Positions 44,237 to 55,530 of a DNA stretch of 64,000 nucleotides are shown piece after piece. The translations under genes and the position numbers were made by a program. The notes under the pieces were generated by a model. The model ran no database searches. It was not told where the DNA came from and was given only the letters and a program-made list of their open reading frames with translations. Positions within the stretch are counted from its first letter, which is position 1, and every line of letters starts with the position of its first letter. Origin of the DNA: Prorocentrum cordatum (taxonomy: Eukaryota > Sar > Dinophyceae > Prorocentrales > Prorocentraceae); assembly GCA_963575745.1 (NCBI GenBank), contig CAUYUJ010008580.1:385039-449038 (forward strand), written 5' to 3'.

Positions 44237-44286
44237 GCCTGGAGCCGCTCTACCCGGTCTACCAGCAGGGGCTCATGAACGGCACC
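44237..44286 (+). CDS. GCN1: GCN1-like exon 13
   Basis: Completes Gly, then LEPLYPVYQQGLMNGT. This is the conserved GCN1 loop (LPVxxxGLxxGT). The donor is ACC|GCGGGG (GC). Exon 14 continues AEVREIAAKG with the family's spacing. Confidence 0.85.
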
Positions 44287-44525
44287 GCGGGGGCCCCGGC
44301 CTTCGGGGGGGGCGCGGCCGGGGCCCCGGAGGAGACCGGCCGCAGGGCCGGGCCGCGGGGGCACAGTACTGGCGCCGGAGCTCTCGGGGGCCAGCAGGAT
44401 GCAAGCGCACGAGCACGAGTATGAGATGGCGGGTCGTCTGGGAGGTCTGGGGTCTCCTCCTCTTCCTCCTCCTCGCTCCTCCTCCTCCTCCTCCTCCTCC
44501 TCCTCCGTAGCCATGTTGGCTCAAG

Positions 44526-46595
44526 ATGCTTTGTTCCCCAGGGGACCAAACGGATACCGCTAGTCCGCGGCTGCTTTCATACTCTCCGCCTTTCTCCCCA
44601 GGTGTGGAGCCCTGCTACAGTCAGCAGGGCCGTCAGCTCATGGGCCACCATGCGAGCAGCAAGGGTGCCAGCGGAGCTTGCGGCAAGGGCAAGGACAAGT
44701 CGGGCACCTACGTCAGCTGCCCGGCGTGCCGCTACCGCTGGAACTTCAAGTCGAACCATTGGTGCTACCAGTGCTGCTTGCCGATGGTGCCGCACCCGGC
44801 TCCCGACAAGAAGCCCGCGGGCCAGTGGTCGTTCGGCCCGCCCATGCTCGCCTCGAACCCGTTCGACACCTTCGCTGCGGCGGCGCCGCCCGCGGGTGGC
44901 CAAGCCAAGGGCCCCCCTGTGCCGCCGAGGGCCGCCAAGGGTGCGCCGAAGGAGCGCCGCCCATGGGTCTGGCACGGGCCCGGCTGGTACCCGTACGGCG
45001 GCGGCCCGCCGCCAGAGGACGTGCGTGATCCGCGGCCAGCCGACCCTCTCGCGTTGCTCCGCGAGCAGCTGGGGGAGCTCACGGCCCTGTCCGCCAAGCT
45101 GGCCGCGAAGGAGCAGCCTGCCGAGGCCCCGCGCCGCCCGCCCCTCTTGGAGGAGGAGGTCTCCGCGAAGGGGATCGCGTGCAGGCGAGCGCAGGCTTGG
45201 CTTGAGACCTGCGCGCGCCGCGTCATTGAAGGCGAGGCCTGGCTGGTCGACGCCAAGGAGGCGGAGGATGCAGCGGCCGAGGCGGCGCGCCAGGCCCAGC
45301 AGCACTGGGAGGAGGCGTGCGCCAAGCAGCTGCCATCGCCGTCGACGCCGCGGTCTGAGACGGCATCCGCTGCTACGGCCATCAACCTCTCGACGCTCGT
45401 CGACGAGGGCTCGCTGCGCTTCGTCGATGGCCCCTCTTCGACCTGGAGGGCCTCGAGGTCGACGAGACGGAGCGCACGGAGTGGGCCCGCATCAAGGGCG
45501 AGCTCGCCACCAGCGTGCAGGCCAAGGTTCAGGAGGCCTTGGGGCCTGCCGCTCAGCAGATCCTTAAGCTGCGAGAGGAGGCCCAGGCTCTCCACGCCAG
45601 GTTGCAGGCCAAGAGGCCCCGCGGCCCTGATGGAGCCCCAGCCTCGGGCCCCGCGGAGCCTTCGGCTCCCGCTGCTGGTGCCTCTTCTACTGGCGGCAGC
45701 GTTGCTGGATCGTCACGGGGCGGTGGCGAGCGCATCAGTGCTGAGGCCCTGCGAGCTGCGGCCAGGGCTAAGGCCACGGCTGCCATTGAAGAGAAGAAGC
45801 GGGACATGCAAGGAGCTTAGCGCCTGCGAGTGCACCGACACCGCCACGCACGGCGGCTTGCCGTTCCCGCACTACGGGGACATCTTCCTCACGAAGGATG
45901 AAGAGCTCGCCTTCTTCCCCGACCTTGAGGTCTACGGCCACTACAAGTTCAGCACCTCCCCGAGCGACGACGACTCTGAGTTCGAGGGCAGAGCGGTCCA
46001 GTGCAAGGACCAGGACCCTGCCAGGCGGGCACCCATTCATAATAGACAGCTCCTTGAGAGGCGGCTGAGGTCTTTCACTGGCGCCTGGGTGCCTGACCCC
46101 AGCGTTGTTGATGGCGCGACTGACTTGGCCGACTGGAAGCTTGTTTGCATTCTTTACGCTGCCGATTTCCTGGCAGACCCTGCACTGCAGCCCCTTGTGC
46201 AAGAGGCCGCTGATTCAGCAGGGCACGGCAACCTTGCGGTCGCTCAGCTGGACATGGCCAGGCAGATTTGCGAGCGAGCGTGGCATGCTCGCCGTCGCCA
46301 GCGGCGAGCTTATCGTGATCACCTCAACAGCCTCCGCGACATCGACTACGATGACTGGCAGGAAGAGTTGGCTCGCAATGCCCTGAGTTACATCGACGCG
46401 CGTCGTGAGCTCGACGCCGTGGCCCCACAGAGACGACAGACCACGACCGTTGCGCCTACGGTGGTCTCGCCATTTTGTGGGAGGCCTTTCCTCTCCTCAG
46501 CTGTTCAGGCGGAGGCGCCAGATTTCCCGACTTCCTGCGCAGGCGAGGCGCGGGGCCCAGCACTGATGCCCGCTCGGCCGACAGGCGGCTACTGA
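44526..46595 (+). pseudogene. LINE-B 5' ORF with Zn ribbon and coil
   Basis: 689 codons, but the true path leaves this frame at about 45440 and rejoins it near 45820. The shifted piece reads LFDLEGLEVDETERTEWARI, then QAKVQEALGPAAQQILKL. The Zn pair YVSCPACRYRW..HWCYQCCLPM lies at 44708-44800, and a Pro/Ala-rich linker and long helices follow. The part after 45820 (ACECTDTATHGG, LEVYGHYKFSTSP, VDGATDLADWKLV) has no family I can name. Two compensating indels make this copy a pseudogene. Confidence 0.65.
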
Positions 46596-46611
46596 CCCTG
46601 CGGTAGAGTGG

Positions 46612-47412
46612 ATGCCTGGCTGCACTCCGATCCCCACGGCTTACTCGTTATCGACGCCTGGGGGGCCCGAGGATTTCCACGGGTGGGCCGTGTGCGGCCA
46701 CGTCGGCTTCAGCTTCGGGGAGCACTCCGAGTTCGGCGGCCGCTTCGGCCTCGGCACCATTGGGTCCGAGTGTTTCCACGTGTCCCTCGGTTGCAGCAGC
46801 GTCTGCCTCAGCCCCGAGGTGCACCCCGTGCTTGGCTCCTGCCTCGGCCTCGGCCCCCTTCACTCCGAGGGCGTCTGCGGGGGGGGGGGGGGGGGGGCGT
46901 GTGCGGAGGCATCTGAGGAGGACCTCGCCAATCCCCACTCAGCCCGTTTGTTGTTCGCCAACGTCAGCGAGTGGGGCCCGAAGGCTCTGTCATGCATGCG
47001 CGGGGCAGGCTCCGCGGTCGAGACGGTTGCCCTCGCTGAGACCCGCGTCAAGCTCAGCGGCATGGAGGCTGCCTGTTCGGAGTTGTTCAAGGACGGATGG
47101 AAGATGGTTGGGACCCCTGCCTCGGCATCAGCGCCCTCATCTTCAGGCCCCAGGGGGGGCGAGTGGATTGTGCACAAGAGGCACATTGCAGCCGCCTCCT
47201 GGGAACGTTTTCGCTCTGCCAAACCAAGAGCTATTGAAGGGTGTTGTCCCAGGGGCTCTGGCTTCAGGGGGCCCATCCCCCAGGCCGTTTATGGCCATCA
47301 GGCCATGGGCCTCTCCCCTTCATCAATCCTTGCCTTGAGGCGTCAGGCGCCCCAATCGGTTGCCAGTAAAAGTCCAGGCCGTTGTCTTGCCACGGTGCTA
47401 TCTTTATTTTAG
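46612..47412 (+). pseudogene. LINE-B endonuclease start fused to post-RT region
   Basis: From about 46925: ARLLFANVSEWGPKAL then TVALAETRVKLSGMEA, the N-terminal endonuclease with its Glu. Near 47170-47250 it passes into VYGHQAMGLSPSSILALRRQ and GRCLATVLSL, homologous to LINE-A sequence located after its reverse transcriptase. The join removes about 900 residues of the ancestral protein. Confidence 0.7.
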
Positions 47413-47419
47413 GCCGAAC

Positions 47420-48170
47420 GCGAGCCCGTCATTGCTTTGAGGGCTCAGGTTTTATACGCGTGGTTTGACATGTGGAATCGTTTCCCCGAGCTGCACGCCC
47501 GCATCACCCGCTCGTGGCATCGCATTCGGGGCCGTCTCGACATTTTGGCCTCGAAACGCTGGCGTCGGGTGAGGGGCCCGATTGGGGCCGTCGTCGCCAC
47601 GTAACTTGATATTGGCTGGAAGCCTGTGTCCCCCGTTGAGTGGCACAGACCGAAGGGTGTCCAATATGAGGTTTGGCAGTTCCCAGATCGGGGCGACATT
47701 GAACGTCTTGAAGGCGACTTTGACGTCGCTGAATTGGTTGACGATTTCAAGGAAGATTTGAATGCAGCTTTGTGGGCCCATGCATCGCCCCACCCCCACG
47801 GCGACGACCTGGCCGAGGGGGCTGACCTCCAGCCCTTGCGCCAGGAGCTCAGGCGTCTCGAGCATCGGGATCAACATGGGCATGTAGGCCTACTCACGAC
47901 TGTCGTGTCAGGGGGCCAGTGGGCCCACGTCCGCCAACATGAGGCGGGGTATGTTGTCGCCACTACCTGCCCCCAAGCGGTCTGGCCCCCGAAAAGCTGT
48001 TTCACAGAGTGTGGGAATGTCCCAAGAATTACAATCATGAGGCCTTTGAGCTTTCGGACGGCCTCTGTCACCAGGCCAGAGTGGGCCGCGAGGCTAACCC
48101 TGCCTTGTGGCTCCGTGGCCTGCCTCCAAGGTCTTTAACTTTCCTGCGTTCAAGGACGGGGGGGCGGATG
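47420..48170 (+). pseudogene. LINE-B tether region
   Basis: EREPVIALRAQVLYAWFDMW, RWRRVRGPIGAVVAT (LINE-A has RWRHVRGPLTAVIAYL), a stop, then WKPVSPVEWHRPKGVQ and, after a frame change, HRVWECPKNYNHEAFE and PALWLRGLPP, matching HRVWECE..FWLRGLIP of LINE-A. Confidence 0.7.
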
Positions 48171-48239
48171 TGGCTTGGGAGGTGGGGTCGCCGCCGTCGT
48201 TAGTCGAAGGGTCCTCTGTCGCCGCGGCCAGGTCCCTTT

Positions 48240-48455
48240 CGGGGCTCCTGCGGGTCTTTGGAGATGGCTCTGGAGGTGCCTTCAGCTCCGACCGTCGCCG
48301 CCGACGTGTCGGCGCTGCTGCTGTGTTGGTGGCCTGGGATGGCGCCAAGTGGCGCCGACTAAAGGGTTGGGCCTCCACCATCTCAGGCCGCCGTCAGACG
48401 GCCCCCAGGGCGGAGCTGTTGGCCTTTGAGCTGGCGCTCCGCAACGTCATACAAC
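48240..48455 (+). pseudogene. LINE-B RNase H, first half
   Basis: VFGDGSGGAFSSDRRRRRVG, then APRAELLAFELALRNV: the first catalytic Asp and the Glu of RNase H. The reading is then broken by the insert at about 48456-48860. Confidence 0.75.
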
Positions 48456-48860
48456 CCCCTGGAAGAAAAAGTCCGGACCGCAGAGGTCGGGGAATAAGCC
48501 TTGAGGTTCGGCTCCCGTTAGGCCACGGGGCCCCGGTGCAATGTTGCAGGGGCCGCCATGGTTAAATTTCCGGTCCACCTTCACCCCCTCTAATATTATA
48601 ATCGCCAAGTGGGGTGACGACCGGAAATCCGCATTCCGCCGAATACTTCCTCCAAAAAAATTTCCGGACGCTTTCCAGGCGACCGGAAATTCTCAGTGGC
48701 GACCGGAAATTGGCGATTTCGCTTGGGACTTCTCCGCAAATGAATTTCCGGTCCCAGTTATGTTACTTGGAAGTTGCGTATCTGCTTGGGATTTCGTGCC
48801 AGTCATGTTTACTTCTCGGGGAGCGACGATGCAAGGGGGCCTGACTTTTTAATCCAGGGG
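48456..48860. mobile_element. Insertion of about 400 bp in LINE-B RNase H
   Basis: The RNase H homology stops after LALRNV and resumes at EYVTDNQPL. The insert carries ATTTCCGGTC or its complement GACCGGAAAT at about 48566, 48619, 48680, 48700 and 48741, with a variant at 48657. No coding sequence. Ends are only approximate. Confidence 0.6.
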
Positions 48861-49748
48861 GTGGTAGGGGATATTGAGTATGTCACTGACAACCAGCCCC
48901 TTTTAGAGGGGCGGCGGCGGCGCCGTTTCCGTCACAGTAGTGGTGTGTATTCGGATCTGTGGTTTCGTATCCGCTTGGCCCTAGAGGGCCGCGAGAGCGG
49001 GATTTCTGTTCTGTGGACCCCCTCCCACCTGGATCCCACGGACCCCTCCTTGTCGGAGGACCAGGTTCTTCTCGCGGCGGGTAATGAGTTTACTGACGAG
49101 TTGGCGGGCCAGGCTGCTCAGGAGTCTTGGGACCTTGCTACTCGTGGTCAGCGTATCCCCGACACTGACAGATGGGACGCCACCTGTTTTCTCATCCGCC
49201 AAAGGGCAGCCCAAGCGCTGGCGGAACACATTCGTGTGGCCCCGTGGACCGCGGACAGGCCCAAGCTGGGCCGTTCCACTGTCACGAAACTTCAGGCTGC
49301 CCTAAGAGGAAGCTCGCACTGTTTAATTAAAACTGGCGCGAACTGGATTTGCTCACTTTGCTCGACAATCGTTCCCTCGGCGAGCGTTTTCGAGGCTTGC
49401 GCCCAACCCTGCCCTGCCGTGGACGACGGCGAGACTAAGCAGGAGTTTGGCCATGGGATTTCTCGGGTGAGGCGGGCGGTGACGGTGGGGGGGGGGGTTC
49501 ATTGCATCCCAGTCACTGTTTGCATTTTTGGCCCGAGCACTCGTTGTATTTTTGTTCTGGGTGTGGCCGATCGGCTGCAGTCGACCCGAGGCAACTCCTC
49601 AGCGAATGTTTCCGTTGCTTTAAGAAAGGGCACGAGAATCTCCTTCGAATTCGCCGAGGGCTGTTTCCAGGCCACAAGGGGCCCTCGGCCCCCCCTGTTT
49701 TGGAGGCCGCTGTCAGTCGGGTCCGACGCGCGGAGGGGCGTCGGTTAA
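48861..49748 (+). pseudogene. LINE-B RNase H, second half, and C-terminal Zn motifs
   Basis: EYVTDNQPLLEG (second Asp), VLWTPSHLDP (His) and AAGNEFTDELAGQAA (last Asp) complete the RNase H. Further on NWICSLCSTIVPS and, in another frame from about 49502, HCLHFWPEHSLYFCSGCGRS form cysteine/histidine pairs like those at the end of LINE-A. Confidence 0.75.
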
Positions 49749-49807
49749 TCCCTGGCTCTCGCTAGTCCCGCTTGCCACTGTGACTGTGGCGATCATGACA
49801 CTCATGA

Positions 49808-49950
49808 CACTCCTCCTCCTCCTCCTCCTCCTTTCCTCCTCCTCCTGCGTCCTTCTCGCTCCTCCTCCGCCTCCTCCTCCTCCTCCTCCTCCTCCTCCTC
49901 CTCCTCCTCCTCCTCTTCCTCCTCCTCCTCCTCCTTCTCTTGCTCGCTAG
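49808..49950. repeat. TCC microsatellite at the LINE-B 3' end
   Basis: (TCC)n follows GATCATGACACTCATGACAC directly, so it may be the element's simple-repeat tail. Confidence 0.85.
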
Positions 49951-51888
49951 CTCTGTTCCCACCTCCTCCACCTCCATCTTCCTCCACGCATCCCTCCTCC
50001 CTCCCCCTCCTCCCTCCCTCCATTTCGTAGGGCTGTCGCAACGACCTGGCCTCTCCCATCAGCTGCGCCCTTCCGAGAGCCCCCTGGCATCGGTGGGGCC
50101 TCCCATGAGAAATGGCCGCCTGGGCTGCGGGCAACAGGCCGTTGGGACCCACATGCTCCGGAGCAGTCGGCGCGGGGATGATGGCCGCAGATTGGGCTGC
50201 CGTGGGCCGCCAGGGGCCAGAGTGGGCACGTTGAAGTCTGTTCCGTCTCGGCGTGGCGGCAGCGTGGGCGGAGGCGTCGGCCCTTCCGTCGTGGGCCGTG
50301 CGGTCTCGGCGGCCGCCGCCTCCAGTCCGAGGAGTGCATTGGGGCGAGGTGTGCGGCCGGACCGAGGCGTGCGATCGAGGTCGGTTCGGGGAGGGTGCCC
50401 TGATGTTCTTCGCTGTTTTTGTTGGCTGCTCTTGTGCATCCTGGGGAGGGCACCCTCGAGCGCTCTTCAGTTTAGGCCGGCCGGCGGCGGGCCCCATGTT
50501 CTTGAGGGAGGTTCTTTTGTCTCAGGCCCGACCGCAGCACAGAGTGGCACGAGGAGGGCATGCAGATTCGGCCAAGGGGGGGCAGCGTGCACTGAGGCGC
50601 TGGCCGCCAGGGGGCCGAGGGAGTGGCCCCTGGCACGTCTCGCCTGAGCGGCGAATGGACTTCCTCTTCCCCTCGCCCGTTACTCCATTTCTCCTCACTT
50701 TCTTCCCCCCCCCCCCTGCTTCCCACGCATCCTTCTTAGTAGCCACATCGCGCAGAGAGCGGCATCGGACAGGGGTAAAGGAAAACCGCGTTTGGTCGGG
50801 GCGTCGAAATGGGGGAACCCTGCGCTGGTTCGGAGCATGTTCGGTGCTTCTCAGGCTTCCCACCACGGTCCCAGAAGAGAAACTGGTCCCAGAAGAGAAC
50901 TGGGCCCGAGGAGGAGGAGGAGGAGGAGGAGGAGGAGGAGGCGGAGGAGGAGGAGGAGGAGGAGGAGGAGGAGGAGGAGAGGGCGCAAGCCGAAACTTCG
51001 GCTGACTTGACGCAGGTTGAGGTGTTGCGGTCGGCGGCTCGGGGGAGCGCGCCAGTTTCGGCCAGAGCTGGGGCTTCGAGGGGACCCCAAAATCGCCTCT
51101 GTGAGCAGAGCCGGCGTGGAGAAGCTCTGCCCGCAAGGGTCCTCGCAGCCGGACCTTCTCCTTCTCCTCCTCCTCCTCCTCCTCCTCCTCCTCCTCCTCC
51201 TCCTCCTCCTCCTCCTCCTCTCCTCCTCCAGCCAGGAAGCCGCGGTGCCTCGCCCCCCCCCCCCGGCCCGAGGGCATTTCTGGTATTCCAAGCGCCTTCC
51301 TACTCCAAGAGTCGATCTGCGTTTGCTGTTTGTCTGTTTTCTTCTGGGCGGGCCCGACCCCGATCTACCTTGTGTACCTTCCCGTTCCGTGTTTCCACCT
51401 ACTTCTTCTGATTGGCGGGTATACGTCCATTGGCAGCGCGGCCGTTGCGTTCTGCGCAGTGCCACGGCAGGTCCCGCAGGTACTCCAGCGCAGCGCCGAC
51501 CTCGCCGCACAGTCAAGACGCTGCAACCGGGGCCACCCTGGGCTCCGGATGGGCTCCATGTTTCGGGCCGCTCCGCAGACCCGGGTCGGGGAAGCCCTTC
51601 GTGGCCGAAGCTCGCCACGGCCAGGAAAGCCTTTCTGTTCGGCGGCGAGCGAGGGGGGAAAGCGAGAAGGGGCGGGCCCTCTCAGAAGGCTTGGAAGTCC
51701 CCCGGCATTCTGAGAAGTCTTTGGAGCCTTCCCCGAAGACGCAGAAAACTTCTCAGGAGGCGCGAGGCCTTCTGAGCAAGTCCCGCCGCCTTCTGAGAAG
51801 CCCTTCTCCTTCTCACTTTCCCCCCCCGCTCGCCGCCGATATGTTCCTTGTTCAGCGTTCCTTCTGTGAACACGCCGACTGTAGGGTG
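49951..51888. other. Intron 13: GC-rich sequence, microsatellites, diverged F3 repeat
   Basis: GGA at 50905-50980, TCC at 51155-51225. Positions 51660-51830 have five CTTCTCAGAAGG or CCTTCTGAGAAG motifs related to F3. Open frames up to 255 codons on both strands have no motif. Confidence 0.5.
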
Positions 51889-52228
51889 AAGTCGGGCATG
51901 TCCCTCTACAGGGGGAACATTCAAACACAGTCAAAAATCAGTCTAGGGACGAATGTCCTACTAATCGCCGAGCGCGTTCCACTATTCGCAAAGTGCCTAC
52001 CTGTAAACGTCAGAAAAAACACATGTCTGCTTCGATGCCATTTATCGTGGGCCCCCTTGGTGGATCCAGTCCATTTGCGAGTAGCTACTTGGCGAGTAGT
52101 GGAACGCGTTCGTCTAACTAGTTCTGACTCTGGTAGAACATACATGGTTTGACTACTTTCGATTTGTTCGTCCCGATGTTCCTTATTCCTTTCGCCCAGA
52201 GTCCCCCTGTCGAGGGACACGCCCGATG
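51889..52228. mobile_element. TIR element F2, copy 2 (340 bp)
   Basis: Left end AAGTCGGGCATGTCCCTCTA, CAGGGGG; right end GTCCCCCTGTCGAGGGACAC, GCCCGAT. The interior starts like copy 1 (CAAA..TCAAAAAT..GTCT) but is longer. It ends 72 bases before exon 14. Confidence 0.8.
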
Positions 52229-52300
52229 CAACTGTGGGCCGCGGGCGCGAGCTTCGCGCGCCTGCGCGGCGCCCCCCTGCGGACCGCGCGGCGGCCCGAG

Positions 52301-52363
52301 GCGGAGGTGCGCGAGATCGCCGCGAAGGGCCTCGGCGAGCTGGTGAACCACACCTCGGAGCAG
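52301..52363 (+). CDS. GCN1: GCN1-like exon 14 (last found)
   Basis: Twenty-one codons, AEVREIAAKGLGELV then NHTSEQ. The stretch REIAAKGLGEL..TSEQ is among the most conserved in GCN1 (plants: REQAAxGLGELIEVTSEQ). The acceptor is CCCGAG|GCG. The donor is GAGCAG|GCGGGG (GC), phase 0. The family's next segment was searched for to the right edge and not found. Confidence 0.85.
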
Positions 52364-52424
52364 GCGGGGGCGGGCGCAGCCCCGGAGGAGGAGGGGCCGA
52401 CGTCCCACCATCGCTGCCATATGG

Positions 52425-52925
52425 GCAGGAGAGGGGAGGGGAGGAGGAGGAGGACGAGGAGGAGGACGAGGGGGAGGAGGAGGAGGAGGAGGAGGAGGAG
52501 GAGGAGGAGGAGGAGGAGGAGGAGGAGGAGGAGGAGGACGAAGGAGGAGGAGGAGGAGGAGGAGCAGGAGAAGGAGGAGGAGGAGGAGGAGGACGAGGAG
52601 GAGGAGGAGGAGGTGGAGGTGGAGGTGGAGGAGGAGGAGGACCTCCCTATCTTCCCTGCTCCCCATGGCAGTGGTGGCGGATACTTCGCCCACCAGCTGA
52701 GATCCCGATGTCTCAACCAGAAAATCCAGCGAGGGCCTCTGCGCCTGGTCTCGGGCCCCAGGGACCCTCGCAGATCGATGCGGCTCAAAAAGGACGCAGA
52801 AAGGCGAGGAGGAGGAGGAGGAGGAGGGAGAAGGAGAAGGAGGAGGAGGGGGAAGGAGGAGGAGGAAGGAGGAGAAAGGAGGAGCAGGAGGAGGAGGAGC
52901 AGGAGGAGGAGGAGGAGGCCCCCCG
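52425..52925. repeat. GGA microsatellites
   Basis: Two blocks (52425-52640 and 52800-52920) separated by 160 bases of unique sequence. Glu/Gly/Arg frames here are artefacts. Confidence 0.95.
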
Positions 52926-53510
52926 AAGAGGGGTCGGACGGGGCTGGGACGAGGAGGAATCTATTCTAGAGCGTTCAAGGACGCCCTCAGAGCGTTCCGG
53001 AACACTCTGAGATAGCCGCGGCTCCGGACACATTCTCGGCATTCTCGGTGTATCCTCACCCGAATTTGCCCTCGTCCTGGCTTCGTCTTCTGGGGTCGAG
53101 GGTTCTGGCTGTGATTATCTCACCACGCAGCATTTTTTCGCGCCGTCGGAGCTCAGGGGCTGGGGCTCCGACTCGGGGGCCATGGTGGCCTTGGCCTGCT
53201 GGGACGAGGCCCAGACCTCCAACGCTTCGGAAGATTGTTCACGGTCCCAGCTTTTCTCGTGTCCAGCAGCCAGCTCCTCGAGGTGGAGCGGTACAGTACA
53301 GTCAGGCAGTTCCTTTCCCTCTCTTTCCTTGCTCCTGCGCGCGCTGGCAGGAGGGAGGCCCGCAGCCATCCTAACCCAGGCCAGTCTGAAGAGGCGGCGT
53401 GCTCGCCGAAAGCTCACCCGGAGCGCCTGAAACAATGAGCTGTCCCAGTCACAGGCTTGAGGCTGTCATTTGTTGTGCTGTGCGGGCGCAGCGGAGGCTC
53501 AGACTCAGGA
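52926..53510. other. Intronic or intergenic, nothing recognised
   Basis: Moderate-GC sequence with short frames. No GCN1-like helix found. Confidence 0.4.
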
Positions 53511-53647
53511 GGGAAAAAACATAGACACAAGTAATCGTCGGTTCTCGCGAAAATGTGGGAACGTATGGGAAGTGGGGGGGAAAACGAAAACCCAGAAAAT
53601 ATGGGGGATCCTGTTATTTGTGTTTATTTGTGTGTCCCAGGGCCCCT
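53511..53647 (+). repeat. Dispersed repeat R-A, copy 4
   Basis: GGGAAAAAACATAGACACAA, AATCGTCGGTTCTCGCGAAA, ending TTTGTGTGTCCCAGGGCCCC. Confidence 0.9.
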
Positions 53648-54256
53648 TCACAGACTCGGGACGCAATGGCCCTGGCCTCCTGGGAGGAGGCCCAGGCATC
53701 CAACGCACTGGTGCATTGAAGACTCATTCATCTTTCCTTATAAATAACTTCTCCCTGTCGCACCCCGAGGCCTGTTTTTAGGGCGGGCGGGGCGGGCCGA
53801 TTGAGACTTCCTCAATGATTCTGAAGCTTAAAAAGTGACAACGGTTTCACGGATTGAGGGCGGGTGGTTTTCAACATGTGGTTCTCGCCTTAGCGCCGCG
53901 CCCATTCTTTCTGTTTGCAAGAGATTCACGGGTTCTCGTGATCAACGTACCGGAAGTGGCGTTTTGAAAGGATTCAGGACTGTGCGGGTGCAACAGTTTC
54001 CAGGATCTTCAAACGGTTCGGCAGTTCCCTTAATGGAAGTGAGCCGTTGTAGGGGCCCATGAAGAGGGAGCTTGGAAGGAGGGTAAATTCCAACATCGTT
54101 GATGACTCTTGGGTTGACACTCCTCCTCCTCCTCCTCCTCGGGATGAAAAAGTCGCCCTGGGGAAGGGATCGGGACTCCAGGGACTCCGCGTTGAACAAA
54201 ACACTGAGACACTGGATGCCTGAGATGGCCCTGGCCTCCGGGAAGAAAGGAAGATG

Positions 54257-54294
<38 letters not shown>

Positions 54295-54646
54295 GACAAC
54301 AAAAACAACAAAAAGCACACACACACACAAAATTCCAAGAGGCCACATACGCGGAATCTTCAGAGGTCGGCGCCGATATCTTGGGCCGGCGCTGGCCCCC
54401 CCCTCCCCGCTCGTCAGGGGCAACGATCTGGGGGGCTGGGCAAATCGGGGGACGCATCGACCCCCAGTCGCCCAGTGATCGCCGATAGGGACCCGATAGC
54501 CCCAACTTGCCCAGGAAGGTGCGGATTTAGTATCGGGGGCATACATCCCCAGGACGAAAGTTCTTCCTTCTTGGGCCCGGACCGGCGTTTTGAGACCTTG
54601 AGCAGACGCGTATGAGGTAACCGCCGCCGTATGAGGTAACCGCCGT
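53648..54646. other. Repeats: R-B remnant, GA tract, F1 remnant
   Basis: Positions 54130-54200 resemble the end of R-B (GGGATGAAAAAGTCGCCCTG). (GA)n lies at 54250-54295 and (CA)n near 54318. Positions 54333-54412 resemble an F1 arm (GGTCGGCGCCGATATCTTGG). Confidence 0.55.
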
Positions 54647-55530
54647 GAGACGTGGTGTGTCGGCTATGTGGTAACCAACAAGTCCGAAAAACCAAATTCC
54701 CCCCCCCCCAGGACGAAAGTTTTTTCCTCTTGGGCCCGGACCGACGCTTTGAGACCTTGAGCAGACGCGTATGAAATAACCGCCGTCGGATTCCATGAAG
54801 GTCGAGCGGATCCAATTGTGGTGTTGGTTTTTGTTTCGGTGGATCCGATTTCCGTCTGCGCTGATCCGATTTCGGATTTTCTGGATCCGCATCCGGCCTA
54901 GTTTTTGACGGTTGATCCGATTCTACCCCGTTTCCTCTCCTCTTGGACAAGTTGCACGCAGCTCGTCCAGACGCCAACCGTTGGGCGGTGCCAGTGTTAT
55001 CTGTCGAACTCATCAGTGCCATTTTTTACCTCAAGAGGAAAATCGTTCGTCTTGCGTGAGTGCGTTTCGGCCCTGCGTCTCTTGACCCAGCGGACTGCCT
55101 GTGAGACGTGGTGTGTCGGCTATGTGGTAACCAACAAGTCCGAAAAAACAAATTCCCCCCCCAAGGACGAAAGTTTTTCCTCTTGGGCCCGGACCAACGC
55201 TTTGAGACCTTGAGCAGACGCGTATGAAATAACCGCCGTCGGATTCCATGAAGGTCGATCGGATCCAATTGGGGTGTTGGTTTTTGTTTCGGTGGATCCG
55301 ATTTCCGTCCGCGCGGGTCCGATTTCGGATTTTCTGGATCCGCGTCCGGCCTTGTTTTTACGGTGGATCCGATTTCGACCCCGCTTCCTCTCCTCCTGGA
55401 CGAGCTGCACGCAGCTCGTCCAGACGCCATCCGTTCGGCGGCGCCGGTGTTATCTGTCGAACTCATCATCGCCATGTTCGCCTCAAGAGGAAAATCGTCC
55501 GTCCTGCGTACGCATCGCCGATCTATCGGC
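54647..55530. repeat. Tandem duplication, two units of about 450 bp
   Basis: Both units start GTGAGACGTGGTGTGTCGGC, contain GAGACCTTGAGCAGACGCGT and GTCGGATTCCATGAAGGTCG, and end CTCAAGAGGAAAATCGT. A third partial start lies at 54545. The inner part has GGATCCGATTTC repeats. Confidence 0.85.

Larger units (their letters stand above)
44526..49807 (+). mobile_element. LINE-B: degenerate LINE relative of LINE-A, lacking reverse transcriptase
   Basis: Sense-oriented inside intron 13. Order: Zn ribbon, coil region, start of the endonuclease, then directly the region that in LINE-A lies after the reverse transcriptase (YGHQAMGL, versus YGHQALGL in LINE-A), tether with HRVWEC, RNase H, C-terminal Zn motifs. 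The reverse transcriptase and most of the endonuclease are gone. Several frameshifts and a 400-bp insertion show that it is dead. A TCC microsatellite starts at 49808, right at the apparent 3' end. Confidence 0.8.

Noticed and set aside
47626-48138. A separate 170-aa cellular gene
   Set aside because: It lies between LINE-B tether and RNase H pieces in the same order as LINE-A, so it is part of the dead element.
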